In this document: positions 27,574 through 36,471 of the stretch, in pieces
How the letters are laid out: the number at the start of each line of letters is the position of its first letter
How positions within the stretch are numbered: the stretch's first letter is position 1
Assembly (NCBI GenBank): GCA_020723485.1
Contig: DYIU01000003.1
Span: 124,001 to 188,000 of the forward strand
Length of the DNA: 64,000 bases
Direction: 5' to 3'
Source: Acidimicrobium ferrooxidans
GTDB taxonomy: Bacteria > Actinomycetota > Geothermincolia > Fen-727 > Anoxymicrobiaceae
The notes under the pieces: generated by a model
What the model saw: only the letters and a program-made list of their open reading frames with translations
Databases searched by the model: none
What the model was told of the DNA's origin: nothing
Translations under genes and position numbers: made by a program

Positions 27574-28424
27574 TTGACGTCCAGCAACATATTGTCTATC
27601 AACCGCGCGCGCCCGACGCGCGCGGCGACCGCGACGAGTACCTGGCCTTCCAGCTCGTCCAACGGCCGCAAGAAGATATTATCACAGATGCTTATATACT
27701 CAAGTTCGACCGCCGGGTACCGGGCGAAGACGTCGCGCATAGCGGCGGCTACGGCCCCCGCGTCCCGCTCCCCGGACTCAACGAGCTCGCGGGCCGCCGC
27801 CAGTGACTCCGAGAGCGCGACGGCCTGCTCGCGCTCGTCGGGTTCCATGTAGACGTTGCGGGAGCTCATCGCCAGTCCGTCGGGCTCCCTCACCGTCGGG
27901 ACGGGCACAATGCTCACCGGGAAGTCGAGGTCGGCGGCCATCCGCCTCACCACGGCCACCTGCTGGGCGTCCTTCTGCCCGAAGTACGCCTTCTGCGCGG
28001 GGATGATGTTGAACAGCTTACAGACCACCGTCGCGACGCCGGAGAAATGGGTCGGCCGCGCCCGCCCGCACATGACGCCGGAGAGCCCCTCCACCTCCAC
28101 GCGGGTCGAAGAACCCGCGGGATACATCTCGTCAGCTTCCGGTGCGAATACGTAATCGACGCCTACCCCCTCCGCGAGCCCCCGATCCCTCTCGAAGTCG
28201 CGCGGGTAAGCCTCGAGGTCTTCACCGGGCGCGAACTGGGTAGGGTTGACAAAGAGGGTCACGACGACGAGGTCACATTCGGCGCGCGCGCGCCTCATGA
28301 GCTCGAGGTGGCCTTCGTGGAAGTAGCCCATGGTCGGAACCAGGCCCACCGTCAGGCCGCCCGCCTTCGCGCGTTCCACGATGCCGCGCATCTCGTCTTT
28401 CTCACTGATTACTTCCATTACCAC
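27570..28424 (-). CDS. panC: Pantothenate synthetase
   Basis: A 284-residue pantoate-beta-alanine ligase (ATP-dependent, AMP-forming). [19 protein letters not shown] carries the HxGH nucleotide motif near residues 30-48; [28 protein letters not shown] and the SSRNVYM segment (KMSKS-like region) follow. It sits between the DUF2520 Rossmann protein and panD. panB is not in the window. Confidence 0.96.
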   Translation of the reverse strand: MVMEVISEKDEMRGIVERAKAGGLTVGLVPTMGYFHEGHLELMRRARAECDLVVVTLFVNPTQFAPGEDLEAYPRDFERDRGLAEGVGVDYVFAPEADEMYPAGSSTRVEVEGLSGVMCGRARPTHFSGVATVVCKLFNIIPAQKAYFGQKDAQQVAVVRRMAADLDFPVSIVPVPTVREPDGLAMSSRNVYMEPDEREQAVALSESLAAARELVESGERDAGAVAAAMRDVFARYPAVELEYISICDNIFLRPLDELEGQVLVAVAARVGRARLIDNMLLDVK

Positions 28425-28429
28425 TCCAC

Positions 28430-28507
28430 GCTTGAACCGGGGTCAGGCCGCGGTTTAAGCCGGATTCCGTGCACGCGGGCCGCCGGTCTTAATCCTGGCC
28501 GGACCCC
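28430..28507. repeat. GGGGTCAGG repeat, copy 3 (degenerate)
   Basis: The left half is a hairpin, GCTTGAACCG (28430-28439) against CGGTTTAAGC (28451-28460), with GGGGTCAGG at the tip. The right half (about 28483-28507) retains TTAATCCTGGCCGGACCCC, an imperfect inverted partner. The stop codon of the upstream gene (28489-28491) lies inside it. Weaker than the other copies. Confidence 0.5.
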
Positions 28508-29379
28508 TCCAGGAGGTCGCGCATCAGCTCTATGGTCTCCCGGTCTGTATCGCCCCGCTCGCCGACGAGCTTGAGCCCCCACAGGCAGACCGCGCGGTAC
28601 ATCGCGGCGAGCTCGCTGTCGACCCGGTCCAGTGCCTCCAGGTGCTTGCGGATGGTGTCCACGTCGCCCCGCGCGAGCGGACCGGTCAGCGCTCCGGCCG
28701 GGCCGAGCCTCTCCACGTTTGCGGCGGTGGCCCTGGCCAGGGGCATGAAGGCGCTGGTGAACGCCCCCTCGTCGAATCCCGAGGCCCTTGCGAGGGCCAG
28801 CGCGCCGTACTCCACTATCGTCAGGAAGTTGCAGGCCATGACCGCGGCCGCGTGGTAGAGCACTTTATCGGAATCCTCCACGGCCTGGTACGTTCCGTCG
28901 AGGTCGGCCACGAACGCTCGGGCCCACTCTTCGATGTTGGGAGCGCACGTCACACCGAAAGTGCTTCCCGGCAGTGCCTCGAGCGCGCCGGCTGTGTCGG
29001 CGAAAGTCTGGAGGGGGTGCACGGAGGCCACCCGCGCGCCCTTCAGGGCGGCCGGCTCGAGCGCGTCCAGGGAGAGCGCGCCGCTCATGTGGAGGAACGT
29101 CTTGCCGGAGAGGTCGACCGACGCCTCCGCAGCCTCCCGGCACGCCTCGGCGATTCTGTCGTCCGGGGTGGTGATCAGCACGACGTCGGCCTCCAGCGCC
29201 GCTCCGGCGCTGCCCGACGCCTCAACCGCGCCGCCGAGCTCCGCGGCCCGCCGCCGCGCCTCGGGGGAAGGGTCCCAGACGGCTGTGATGTCGTAGCCCC
29301 GGGAATGCAGAAGGCTCGCCATCGCGGAGCCGACCCTGCCGGCCCCTATTATCGCCACCCTCCGCCCGGTCGCAACCAT
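28489..29379 (-). CDS. Rossmann-like / DUF2520 domain protein (panC-associated)
   Basis: A 296-residue NAD(P)-binding protein. VAIIGAGRVGSAMASLLHSRGY (residues 8-29) is a GxGxxG Rossmann loop, ADVVLITTPDDRIAEAC is the next strand-helix, and SVHPLQTFAD plus the helical C-terminal domain (about 165-290) match the DUF2520 family. Proteins of this type resemble ketopantoate reductase and are often encoded beside panC, as here, so a role in pantothenate synthesis is plausible but unproven. ATG 29379 is used; a GTG at 29394 overlapping the folK stop (GTGA) is an alternative. The last few residues come from the repeat at 28430-28507. Confidence 0.82.
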   Translation of the reverse strand: MVATGRRVAIIGAGRVGSAMASLLHSRGYDITAVWDPSPEARRRAAELGGAVEASGSAGAALEADVVLITTPDDRIAEACREAAEASVDLSGKTFLHMSGALSLDALEPAALKGARVASVHPLQTFADTAGALEALPGSTFGVTCAPNIEEWARAFVADLDGTYQAVEDSDKVLYHAAAVMACNFLTIVEYGALALARASGFDEGAFTSAFMPLARATAANVERLGPAGALTGPLARGDVDTIRKHLEALDRVDSELAAMYRAVCLWGLKLVGERGDTDRETIELMRDLLEGSGQD

Positions 29380-29390
29380 CGCGGGTCCCG

Positions 29391-29879
29391 TCACAGCTCG
29401 CCTGAGCGCCACACTGCCTGGTCGCCGCCCAGCTCGTCCAGCAGCCGCTTGACCGGCGTCCCGTCCGGAAGCTTCACTTCCGGGTCGACCTCGAGCAGCG
29501 GCTCCAGCACGAAACGCCGCTCCTTCAACCTCGGATGAGGGACGAGCAGCTTGGGGTCGTCGAGCTCGGTGTCGCCGTAGAGCAGGATGTCCATGTCCAG
29601 GGTGCGGGGGCCCCACCGGGTGATCCTCTGGCGTCCGTGCGCGAGCTCTATCTTGTGGAGAAGACTCAGCAGCTCATAGGGGCTCAGAGTGGTCTCGACG
29701 GCGACGACGGCGTTCAGGAAATCGGGCTGGTCTTTAAGCCCCACGGGCTCGGAGTCGTAGACCCCGGACTTGCCTACCACGACCACGTCATCAACGAGCA
29801 TCAGTTCCTTGACGCCGGCGGAGAGGTTCTCCAGGCGGTCTCCGACGTTTGAGCCGAGTCCTATGTAGGCGCGGGCCAT
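29391..29879 (-). CDS. folK: 2-amino-4-hydroxy-6-hydroxymethyldihydropteridine diphosphokinase
   Basis: A 162-residue HPPK that transfers pyrophosphate from ATP to the pterin. AYIGLGSNVGDRLENL at the N-terminus, SEPVGLKDQPDFLNAVVAVET and the catalytic GPRTLDMDILLYGD with its metal-binding Asp residues are all present. The ATG at 29879 has GAGAGG about 10 bases upstream; the longer TTG frame overlapping folB is less likely. It acts between FolB and FolP. Confidence 0.96.
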   Translation of the reverse strand: MARAYIGLGSNVGDRLENLSAGVKELMLVDDVVVVGKSGVYDSEPVGLKDQPDFLNAVVAVETTLSPYELLSLLHKIELAHGRQRITRWGPRTLDMDILLYGDTELDDPKLLVPHPRLKERRFVLEPLLEVDPEVKLPDGTPVKRLLDELGGDQAVWRSGEL

Positions 29880-29893
29880 GCGATCACATCCTC

Positions 29894-30262
29894 TCAATCA
29901 TGGGCCGGCGTATTGCGGCGCCTCGCGGTCACCCCGACCCAGTCAGCCTCCACCGGGAGCGGGGCCCCCGGCTTCTTCACGGTCACCGACGCCTCCTGGA
30001 CGCCGTCCAGCCCCAGCAGGTACGCGACGAGTTCCCCTGCAAGGGTTTCGAGCAGGTTGTACCTCGTTGATGTCGCTATCCCCGACAGGGCTTCCGCCAC
30101 CCCGGCGTAATCCACCGTCGCGTCGAGGTCGTCGGTGTCGGCCGCGCCTTCCACCAGCGTCATCTGCGCGTCTATCAGGAACTCCTGCCCCCGCTCGATC
30201 TCCTCCGGGAGGACACCGTGGTGAGCGAAGACCTTTATCCCGCTGATGTCTATTACCAGCAT
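29894..30262 (-). CDS. folB: Dihydroneopterin aldolase
   Basis: About 122 residues. MLVIDISGIKVFAHHGVLPEE has the typical N-terminus, with the pterin-site Glu in the following strand (ERGQEFLIDAQM) and a Lys in VTVKKPGAPL. It makes 6-hydroxymethyl-dihydropterin in an octameric tunnelling fold. An upstream GTG at 30271 would add three residues; ATG 30262 is preferred from the family N-terminus. Sits between folP and folK. Confidence 0.93.
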   Translation of the reverse strand: MLVIDISGIKVFAHHGVLPEEIERGQEFLIDAQMTLVEGAADTDDLDATVDYAGVAEALSGIATSTRYNLLETLAGELVAYLLGLDGVQEASVTVKKPGAPLPVEADWVGVTARRRNTPAHD

Positions 30263-30286
30263 GCCTATCACGTCCGCGCTCGAGTC

Positions 30287-31540
30287 TCAGCCCCGGTCGC
30301 GGTCCCTGCCGGCGACCGCGTCCGCCATCCTCACGACCTCGACCATCTCTTCGACGTCATGCACCCTTACCACGTCGACCCCCCTCGCCACGGCGAAAGC
30401 GACCGTGGCCGCCGTCCCGAGCAGGCGCTCGGTGACCGGCCTGTCCAGCACACTCCCGATAAACCTCTTGCGGGACGTCCCCAGGACCACCGGGTAGCCC
30501 AGGCTGCGGAACTCCTCTATGCGCCGGACTATCTCGAGGTTGTGCTCTACCGTCTTGCCAAAACCTATCCCGGGGTCGACGAATATCCTGCCCGGTTCCA
30601 CCCCGCCCGCTACCGCCTCGGACGCCCGCTCGCGCAGGAACCTGCTGATGTCGGCCACCACGTCGTCGTACACCGGGTTCTCCTGCATGTTCCGGGGGAC
30701 GCCCTGCATGTGCATGATGACAACAGGGACCCCGCGTTCGGCGGCAAGCGGTATCATCTCCGGGTCGAAACGCAGGCCGCTGATGTCGTTTATGATGCAC
30801 GCCCCGGCGTCCAGTGCCTTTCGGGCCACCTCGGCCTTGTAGGTGTCAATCGAGATGGGGACACCGACTTCCCCCGCGATCGACTCTATGAGCGGGACCG
30901 TCCGGTGGACCTCCTCCTCGAGAGTCACCGGCTCCGCCCCGGGCCTCGTGGACTCTCCCCCGATGTCGATTATGTCCGCCCCGGCCGTGCCCATCTCTAG
31001 CGCGCGAGCCCTCGCGTCCTCGAAATCGGCGAACGCTCCCGCGTCCGAAAACGAGTCCGGTGTTGTGTTGACGACTCCCATCACCAGTGTACGGCCGCCG
31101 AGCTCGAGCCGGTGCCCGCCGGGCTCGAGGACCCGTGGGGTCGTCCCGGGCATCGAGGACAGGAGCGCCTTGAGCTCCCCGGACAGGGTCTTGAGGCCGA
31201 ACGGCTGGACGGAGAGGTTCTTGATGACCTTTCGGAGCTGGCTCCGGGTCCCCATGAGGATCACGTTCACCGGCTCAGTCCCCTCGACGACCATCAGTTC
31301 TCTCGGGGTGGCGCACTCGGCTCCCTTGGAGAGCGCGATCTCCTTTATTATGTGGGCGGCCCTCGCCTGGACGTTCTCGATGGATACGGCGAGGTGTACC
31401 ATCTTGCCCGACATTATCCTCACCCCGGCCGGGTCGCTCCCGAGCTCGGAGATGATGCGGCGGGCGTCGGCCTCGCTCTCCACCCTGAGAGAGCGCGGGT
31501 TGAACCTTGTACCGGTGACGTGCTGGCTCTTCTCCGGCAC
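30287..31540 (-). CDS. folP: Dihydropteroate synthase with about 150-residue N-terminal extension
   Basis: A 417-residue protein. The DHPS barrel begins at about residue 150: MGVVNTTPDSFSD (154-166), GESTRPGA, PISIDTYKAEVARKAL, INDISGL and TSRKRFIG are the pterin, pABA and phosphate-binding loops. The first 150 residues are an extra alpha/beta region not needed in the short E. coli-type enzyme and of unknown role; longer DHPS forms with such extensions exist in some clostridial, deltaproteobacterial and archaeal lineages. GTG start directly after the folE stop (TAG then GTG). Confidence 0.93.
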   Translation of the reverse strand: MPEKSQHVTGTRFNPRSLRVESEADARRIISELGSDPAGVRIMSGKMVHLAVSIENVQARAAHIIKEIALSKGAECATPRELMVVEGTEPVNVILMGTRSQLRKVIKNLSVQPFGLKTLSGELKALLSSMPGTTPRVLEPGGHRLELGGRTLVMGVVNTTPDSFSDAGAFADFEDARARALEMGTAGADIIDIGGESTRPGAEPVTLEEEVHRTVPLIESIAGEVGVPISIDTYKAEVARKALDAGACIINDISGLRFDPEMIPLAAERGVPVVIMHMQGVPRNMQENPVYDDVVADISRFLRERASEAVAGGVEPGRIFVDPGIGFGKTVEHNLEIVRRIEEFRSLGYPVVLGTSRKRFIGSVLDRPVTERLLGTAATVAFAVARGVDVVRVHDVEEMVEVVRMADAVAGRDRDRG

Positions 31541-32110
31541 CTACCTGTCCTTCCCCCTGATGAGGGCCATCGCTTCAGCCCTCGCCGCCGGGCTCTTGTA
31601 GAAGAGGCCCCTCACCGCGGACGTGACGGTGACGGTGCCTGGCTTCTTGACCCCCCTCATGGACATGCAGAGGTGCTCGGCCTCGATGACCACCAGCACG
31701 CCCTGGGCGCCCAGCCCTTCCATGATCGTGTCCGCAACCTGCGTGGTCAGTCTCTCCTGAACCTGGAGTCGCTTCGAGAGCGAGTCGACCACCCTGGCAA
31801 GCTTGCTTATCCCGGTTATCTGCCCGGACCCGCCGGGGACGTATGCCACGTGCGCGGTCCCGATGAACGGCATTAGGTGGTGCTCGCAGACGGAGTAGAG
31901 GGGGATGTCCTTTACTATGATCATCTCCTCGTGCTCCTCTGAGAACTGCTTCTGGAGCATATGCGTGGGCTCCTCGCCCAGCCCGGAGAATATCTCTTCG
32001 TACATGCTGGCCACCCGGGCAGGGGTCATCTTGAGCCCCTCGCGGTCCGGGTCTTCTCCGATGCCCTCGAGCACCATCTTTATCGCGGCCTCGATCTTTT
32101 CCTTGTCCAC
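31541..32110 (-). CDS. folE: GTP cyclohydrolase I
   Basis: A 189-residue enzyme opening the folate pathway (GTP to dihydroneopterin triphosphate). Zinc ligands are visible as Cys75 and His78 in [10 protein letters not shown] and Cys148 in [20 protein letters not shown] and GVKKPGT complete the active site. It begins the folE-folP-folB-folK run. A 111-base gap without other features separates it from ftsH. Confidence 0.96.
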   Translation of the reverse strand: MDKEKIEAAIKMVLEGIGEDPDREGLKMTPARVASMYEEIFSGLGEEPTHMLQKQFSEEHEEMIIVKDIPLYSVCEHHLMPFIGTAHVAYVPGGSGQITGISKLARVVDSLSKRLQVQERLTTQVADTIMEGLGAQGVLVVIEAEHLCMSMRGVKKPGTVTVTSAVRGLFYKSPAARAEAMALIRGKDR

Positions 32111-32221
32111 GGGTCGCCTCCGTTTCAGCCTCAGGCGAAATGAACTACGAATGTCCTTTTACCAGACTGATGCGTTCGGAGTCAAAGCGGCCTCCCGCCG
32201 GGCGCGGGGTCACGGCCCAGG

Positions 32222-34171
32222 CTACTCGGGCTGTACCTCCGGCTTGGGGGTCGTCGCTGGTTTGGGCGCTTTCCTGCCGCGGAGGCGCCTGGGGTCGGCT
32301 TCTTCGGCCTGCTCCTTGGCGACGCGCGCCTGGTCGGCCTTCTTCTCCTCAAGGAACCTCTCGTAGACCTGGTCGGGCGTGCCCTCGAGCAGCTCCAGGA
32401 GCTCTTCTTTGTCGACCGTCTCCTTTTCGACCAGTATCTTGGCTATTACCTCGAGCCTTTCCCTCTGGTCGGTGAGTATGCGCCGCGCCTCGCCGTGGGC
32501 CTCGTCGATCAGGCGCCGGACCTCCTGGTCTATCTGGTAGGCCACGGCGTCGGAGTAGTTCGGCTCGGCGACGAAGTCGCGCCCCAGGAACACCTGCTCC
32601 TGCTTGTGGCCCAGGGTTATCGGCCCGAGCTCGTCGCTCATGCCGTACTCCATGACCATCTGCCGCGCGACCTTAGTGGCGCGCTCTATGTCGTTCTGGT
32701 CGCCGGTCGTTATGTCGCCGAAGATCATCTCCTCGGCGGTACGGCCACCCAGCAGCATGGCCAGCTCGTCCACGAGCTCGGACTTGGTCACCAGGTACTT
32801 GTCCTCGGTGGGCAGCGTCAGGGTGTACCCCAGCGCCCGCCCGCGCGGGATTATCGATATCTTGTGCACCGGGTCGGCGTTGGGCAGCGTGTGCGCTACC
32901 AGGGCGTGCCCGGACTCGTGGTAGGCGATAATCTCCTTCTCTTTGTCGCTGATGAGCCGGGTCTTCTTCTCGGGGCCGGCCACCACGCGGTCGATGGCCT
33001 CCTCCATCTCGATCATGTCGATGTTCTTCTTGCCGTGGCGCGCCGAGAGCAGGGCCGCTTCGTTGACCATGTTGGCGAGGTCGGCGCCGGTGAAACCGGG
33101 GGTGCGCCGCGCCAGCACGTCGATATCGATGCCGCCTGACAGGGGCTTGCCCTTGGTGTGGACCTTGAGTATGGCCTTCCTGCCCTCCAGGTCCGGGCGG
33201 TCGACCACGATCTGCCGGTCGAAGCGCCCGGGGCGCAGCAGCGCGGGGTCGAGGATGTCGGGCCTGTTGGTGGCCGCTATGAGTATGACCCCGGCCTTGA
33301 TGTCGAAACCGTCCATCTCGACCAGGAGCTGGTTCAGGGTCTGCTCGCGCTCGTCGTGGCCGCCGCCGAGGCCCGCTCCGCGCTGTCGGCCGACGGCGTC
33401 TATCTCGTCCATGAATATGATGCAGGGAGCGTTGGCCTTGGCCTGCTCGAACAGGTCGCGCACGCGCGCGGCGCCCACCCCGACGAACATCTCCACGAAA
33501 TCGGAGCCGGAGATGCTGAAGAACGGCACCCCCGCCTCGCCGGCAACCGCCCTGGCCAGCAGGGTCTTACCCGACCCGGGGGGCCCGTAGAGGAGGACAC
33601 CCTTGGGTATCTTGGCGCCGAGAGCCTGGAACTTGGCCGGGTTCTCGAGGAACTCCTTTATCTCCATCAGTTCCTCGACCGCCTCGTCGACCCCGGCCAC
33701 GTCCTCGAAGGTGACCTTGGGCATGTCCTTCGTGATCTGCCGCGCGCGGCTCTTGCCGAACGACATCACCCTGTTGCCGCCACCCTGCATCTGCTGCATG
33801 AAGAAAAGGATGAGGCCTATCATGAGCAGGAGCGGGAGTATCTGGATTACCACGGCCAGGATGCTCGTGCTGGTCTGGGGGTCGACCTCGATGGTCTTCA
33901 CCTTGCCCTCGAGCGCGGCGGCTATGTCGAAATCCGGTGGGAACGCGGTCTTGAACTTCTGCTTGTTCTTCAGCACGCCCTCGATGCGCTGGTCGCGGTT
34001 GTATATCTTGACCGAGGCAACGCTCTCGCGGTCTACCTGCTCGAGGAAGTCGGAGAAGGACTCCTCCTTGGGCTGCTGCCTCCACGGCGGGTTGAGGACG
34101 AGCAGCATCACGAGGAACAGGATTACAACCCAGAATATGACTGTCTTGGCGTACTTCTTCATGCCTTCCAT
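32222..34171 (-). CDS. ftsH: ATP-dependent zinc metalloprotease FtsH
   Basis: A 649-residue membrane-anchored AAA protease. TM1 about 9-26, a short external domain, TM2 about 103-125, Walker A GPPGSGKT (196-203), Walker [13 protein letters not shown] region [21 protein letters not shown], and the zinc motif HESGH (418-422) with a downstream Asp. The C-terminal tail is charged and Pro-rich. It degrades membrane and short-lived cytosolic proteins. The tilS-hpt-ftsH order is conserved in Gram-positive genomes. A hairpin-plus-T-tract lies in its leader. Confidence 0.97.
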   Translation of the reverse strand: MEGMKKYAKTVIFWVVILFLVMLLVLNPPWRQQPKEESFSDFLEQVDRESVASVKIYNRDQRIEGVLKNKQKFKTAFPPDFDIAAALEGKVKTIEVDPQTSTSILAVVIQILPLLLMIGLILFFMQQMQGGGNRVMSFGKSRARQITKDMPKVTFEDVAGVDEAVEELMEIKEFLENPAKFQALGAKIPKGVLLYGPPGSGKTLLARAVAGEAGVPFFSISGSDFVEMFVGVGAARVRDLFEQAKANAPCIIFMDEIDAVGRQRGAGLGGGHDEREQTLNQLLVEMDGFDIKAGVILIAATNRPDILDPALLRPGRFDRQIVVDRPDLEGRKAILKVHTKGKPLSGGIDIDVLARRTPGFTGADLANMVNEAALLSARHGKKNIDMIEMEEAIDRVVAGPEKKTRLISDKEKEIIAYHESGHALVAHTLPNADPVHKISIIPRGRALGYTLTLPTEDKYLVTKSELVDELAMLLGGRTAEEMIFGDITTGDQNDIERATKVARQMVMEYGMSDELGPITLGHKQEQVFLGRDFVAEPNYSDAVAYQIDQEVRRLIDEAHGEARRILTDQRERLEVIAKILVEKETVDKEELLELLEGTPDQVYERFLEEKKADQARVAKEQAEEADPRRLRGRKAPKPATTPKPEVQPE

Positions 34172-34188
34172 CCGCGCACCGGGCGCTT

Positions 34189-34218
34189 AAACAAAATCGC
34201 CGACGGTTCCTGTCGGCG
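34189..34218 (-). terminator. Terminator or attenuator hairpin in the ftsH leader
   Basis: On the minus strand CGCCGAC (34212-34218), loop AGGAACC, GTCGGCG (34198-34204) is followed by ATTTTGTTT (34189-34197), the form of an intrinsic terminator. It lies about 20 bases before the ftsH ATG and downstream of a possible promoter, so it could end hpt transcripts or attenuate ftsH. Confidence 0.55.
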
Positions 34219-34238
34219 CGCCTTGTCACTACTGCATA

Positions 34239-34247
34239 ATTCTACCA
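34239..34247 (-). promoter_or_regulatory. Candidate extended -10 promoter for ftsH
   Basis: TGGTAGAAT on the minus strand is an extended -10 element (TGn plus TAGAAT). No good -35 is seen. It lies about 70 bases before the ftsH start, upstream of the leader hairpin. Confidence 0.35.
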
Positions 34248-34337
34248 TACTCGGCGGCCATGCCCTGGGCGTCGGGGCCCCGGCTGCAGGCAGGATTATC
34301 CGCCTGAGCGTAGCAGGGCGCAATGACATAGCTTAAC

Positions 34338-34432
34338 GCGCAACATCGGGGTCAGGTCGATTTGTTGCGTTTCAAGGGTCGCTCCGTGTACGGAATCCAA
34401 ACGCAACAAATCGACCTGACCCCGATGTTGCG
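34338..34432. repeat. GGGGTCAGG paired-hairpin repeat, copy 4 (perfect)
   Basis: The best preserved copy: a perfect 35-bp inverted repeat (34338-34372 / 34399-34433) around a 26-base centre. Within each arm CGCAACA pairs with TGTTGCG around TCGGGGTCAGGTCGA, so each arm is itself a hairpin. The TAG stop of hpt abuts the CGCAAC end directly. Confidence 0.85.
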
Positions 34433-34975
34433 CTATTTCTTGAGCGTGGCGATGTAGGGCAGGTTCCGGTACCGCTCGGCGTAGTCGAGCCCGTACCCGA
34501 CCACGAAGTCGTCCGGGATGGAGAATCCCTCGTACTTAATCGGTACGTCGACCTTGTTGGCGGCGCGCTTGTTAAGAAGCGCGCATATCTCCACCGAGGC
34601 GGCCCCCCTGGCGAAGAGGTTCCTCTGCAGGTAGCTCAGCGTGAGCCCCGTGTCGATGATGTCCTCCACTATGAGGACGTGCCTGCCGCTTATCTCGACG
34701 TCGAGGTCCTTGCGTATCCGCACGACCCCCGAGGTCTTGGTGGCGGAGCCGTAGGAGGAGAGCGCCATGAAGTCGAACTGGACCGGCACCTCGATGAGCC
34801 TTGCCAGGTCCGCCAGGAAGATGAACGCTCCCTTGAGTATCCCTATGAGCAGGAGCGGGGCCCTGTCGGCATAATCCTCGTTGATGCGCTTCGCCAGTTC
34901 CTCGACCTTCAGCCGTATCTCCTCCGCGCTGTACAGCTCACCGGCGATCTCATAGTCATCGGAAGGATCGGCCAA
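34433..34975 (-). CDS. hpt: Hypoxanthine phosphoribosyltransferase
   Basis: A 180-residue purine salvage enzyme. HVLIVEDIIDTGLTLSYL is the PRPP-binding motif (about residues 97-114), LLIGILKGAFIFLADL and the C-terminal DDFVVGYGLDYAERYRNLPYI are typical. The TTG start at 34975 is preferred: it follows the tilS TGA by one base, has the strong ribosome site GAGAGGGGGA, and gives the usual family length. The longer ATG-initiated frame at 35017 would overlap tilS by 41 bases. The TAG stop sits at the edge of a GGGGTCAGG repeat. Confidence 0.94.
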   Translation of the reverse strand: MADPSDDYEIAGELYSAEEIRLKVEELAKRINEDYADRAPLLLIGILKGAFIFLADLARLIEVPVQFDFMALSSYGSATKTSGVVRIRKDLDVEISGRHVLIVEDIIDTGLTLSYLQRNLFARGAASVEICALLNKRAANKVDVPIKYEGFSIPDDFVVGYGLDYAERYRNLPYIATLKK

Positions 34976-34976
34976 C

Positions 34977-36428
34977 TCAGTCCCCCTCTCCGGGATCGGA
35001 ACGTGCTCCGGGCACATGATATTCGCCAGCCGCCCGCATAATCAACTCTACGGCCTCCCGGTCGGACGGGCGCAGGCGGAACCTCTCGTCGAGCCTCATG
35101 CCCGCCACCCACACGATCTCACCACGCGAAAGGACGAGGGGGCAGCTCCTCCGTGCTGAACGCGGCACCTTCCTGTCTATGAAGAAGTCCTTGAGTTTCC
35201 TCGTCCCCGGCGAACCGAGGGGCTGGAAGCGGTCACCCGGCCGGGGACCCCTGACCTCGAGCGGGAGCTCGATGTCGGGCCGGACGTATTCCACGCCGGG
35301 ATCGTCGGTGAACTCTACTTCGTCCAGCGGGACCAGCCGGGCTTCGAGCGTGGCTTCGGAGCCCGGCGCCCTTGTCGAACCGGGGACTTCAAGGACCGCG
35401 CTCCCCTCCACCCGGACGGTCGCATCTGTCCTCCCCGCCGTCCTGAGGACGACCTCGCCGTAAACCCGCTCGGCGGCCAGGCCGCGCGGCAGGTCGAGCG
35501 ACGCGCCCGTGTTCCCGCGCGCGACCTTCTGCAGGATGTCGATCACGTGCCGCCAGCCCAGGCTCGGTTCTTCCGGCACCAGGCGCGACCACGCGGCCCG
35601 GACTACTCCACGTTGCAGCGCCTCTGGGAGAGAACCCAGCCTGGCGACGTCGATGCTGACCTCTCCTTCCCGCTCCAGGGCGACAAGGTCGAAGGCCTGC
35701 GCGGCCTGCTCGCCCAGGAACTCCCGGTCGGCCGCGAGCGATTCAACCTCGCGCAGTATCACTTCGCCGATCCCGGGCCCGAATTCCGAGACGAGGAACG
35801 GGACCAGGCTCGCCCGGACATGGTTTCGCAGGTAGGAAGGGTCGAGATTGCTCGAGTCCGTGCGCGGGGTCACTCCCATCCTGTCGCAGTACTCCTGTAC
35901 CTGCTCGCGCCACGTCTCGATGAGAGGGCGTATGTACGGGCCCGACACCGGAGGTATCCCGGCGAGACCCGAGAGCCCCGCCCCCTGGATGACCCGCATC
36001 AGGAATGTCTCCACCTGGTCGTCGGCGGTATGGCCGGTGGCGATCCGGTCGGCGGATACTTCCTCCGCGAAACGCGCGAGCTCCTCTCTCCGCACCCTCC
36101 GCGCGGCGTCCTGCGGCGAGCGGCCGCTACCGGAGGCGCGCTCCCTGACGTCCACCGCGACCACGCGGGATGGAAGGCGCAGTCCCTCGGCGAGCTCACG
36201 GGTGAAGAGCGCGTCCGCGGTGGATTCGTCCCCGCGAAGCATGTGGTCAAGGTGAAAGACGTGGAGCTCCAGGCGCAGCCGGGCGGATATGCCGTGCAGG
36301 AAGAGCAGCAGGGCAACCGAATCGGGGCCCCCGGAAACGCTGACGACGGCCCGCTCGCCTCCCGAGAGCATGCGGTACCTGCTGAGGGTGGCAAGAGCCG
36401 TCTCCTCGAGGCTCTCCCTGGGACTCAT
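34977..36428 (-). CDS. tilS: tRNA(Ile)-lysidine synthetase
   Basis: A 483-residue enzyme converting the wobble C of tRNA-Ile(CAU) to lysidine. The PP-loop SVSGGPDSVALLLF lies near residues 29-42 and FHLDHMLRGDES follows. The N-terminal ATPase domain is intact. The C-terminal half includes the TilS lid region FFIDRKVPRSAR and VWVAGMRLDERF, putting it in the long form. Start ATG 36428. Followed by hpt, as in many Firmicutes and actinobacteria. Confidence 0.94.
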   Translation of the reverse strand: MSPRESLEETALATLSRYRMLSGGERAVVSVSGGPDSVALLLFLHGISARLRLELHVFHLDHMLRGDESTADALFTRELAEGLRLPSRVVAVDVRERASGSGRSPQDAARRVRREELARFAEEVSADRIATGHTADDQVETFLMRVIQGAGLSGLAGIPPVSGPYIRPLIETWREQVQEYCDRMGVTPRTDSSNLDPSYLRNHVRASLVPFLVSEFGPGIGEVILREVESLAADREFLGEQAAQAFDLVALEREGEVSIDVARLGSLPEALQRGVVRAAWSRLVPEEPSLGWRHVIDILQKVARGNTGASLDLPRGLAAERVYGEVVLRTAGRTDATVRVEGSAVLEVPGSTRAPGSEATLEARLVPLDEVEFTDDPGVEYVRPDIELPLEVRGPRPGDRFQPLGSPGTRKLKDFFIDRKVPRSARRSCPLVLSRGEIVWVAGMRLDERFRLRPSDREAVELIMRAAGEYHVPGARSDPGEGD

Positions 36429-36471
36429 GGCACTTCTCCCGCTGTCATGACGGGCTCCCGACCGCCGGCTC

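Noticed and set aside
35017-35019. ATG at 35017 as the start of hpt
   Set aside because: It would overlap tilS by 41 bases and give an over-long protein. TTG 34975 has a strong ribosome site and sits one base after the tilS stop.
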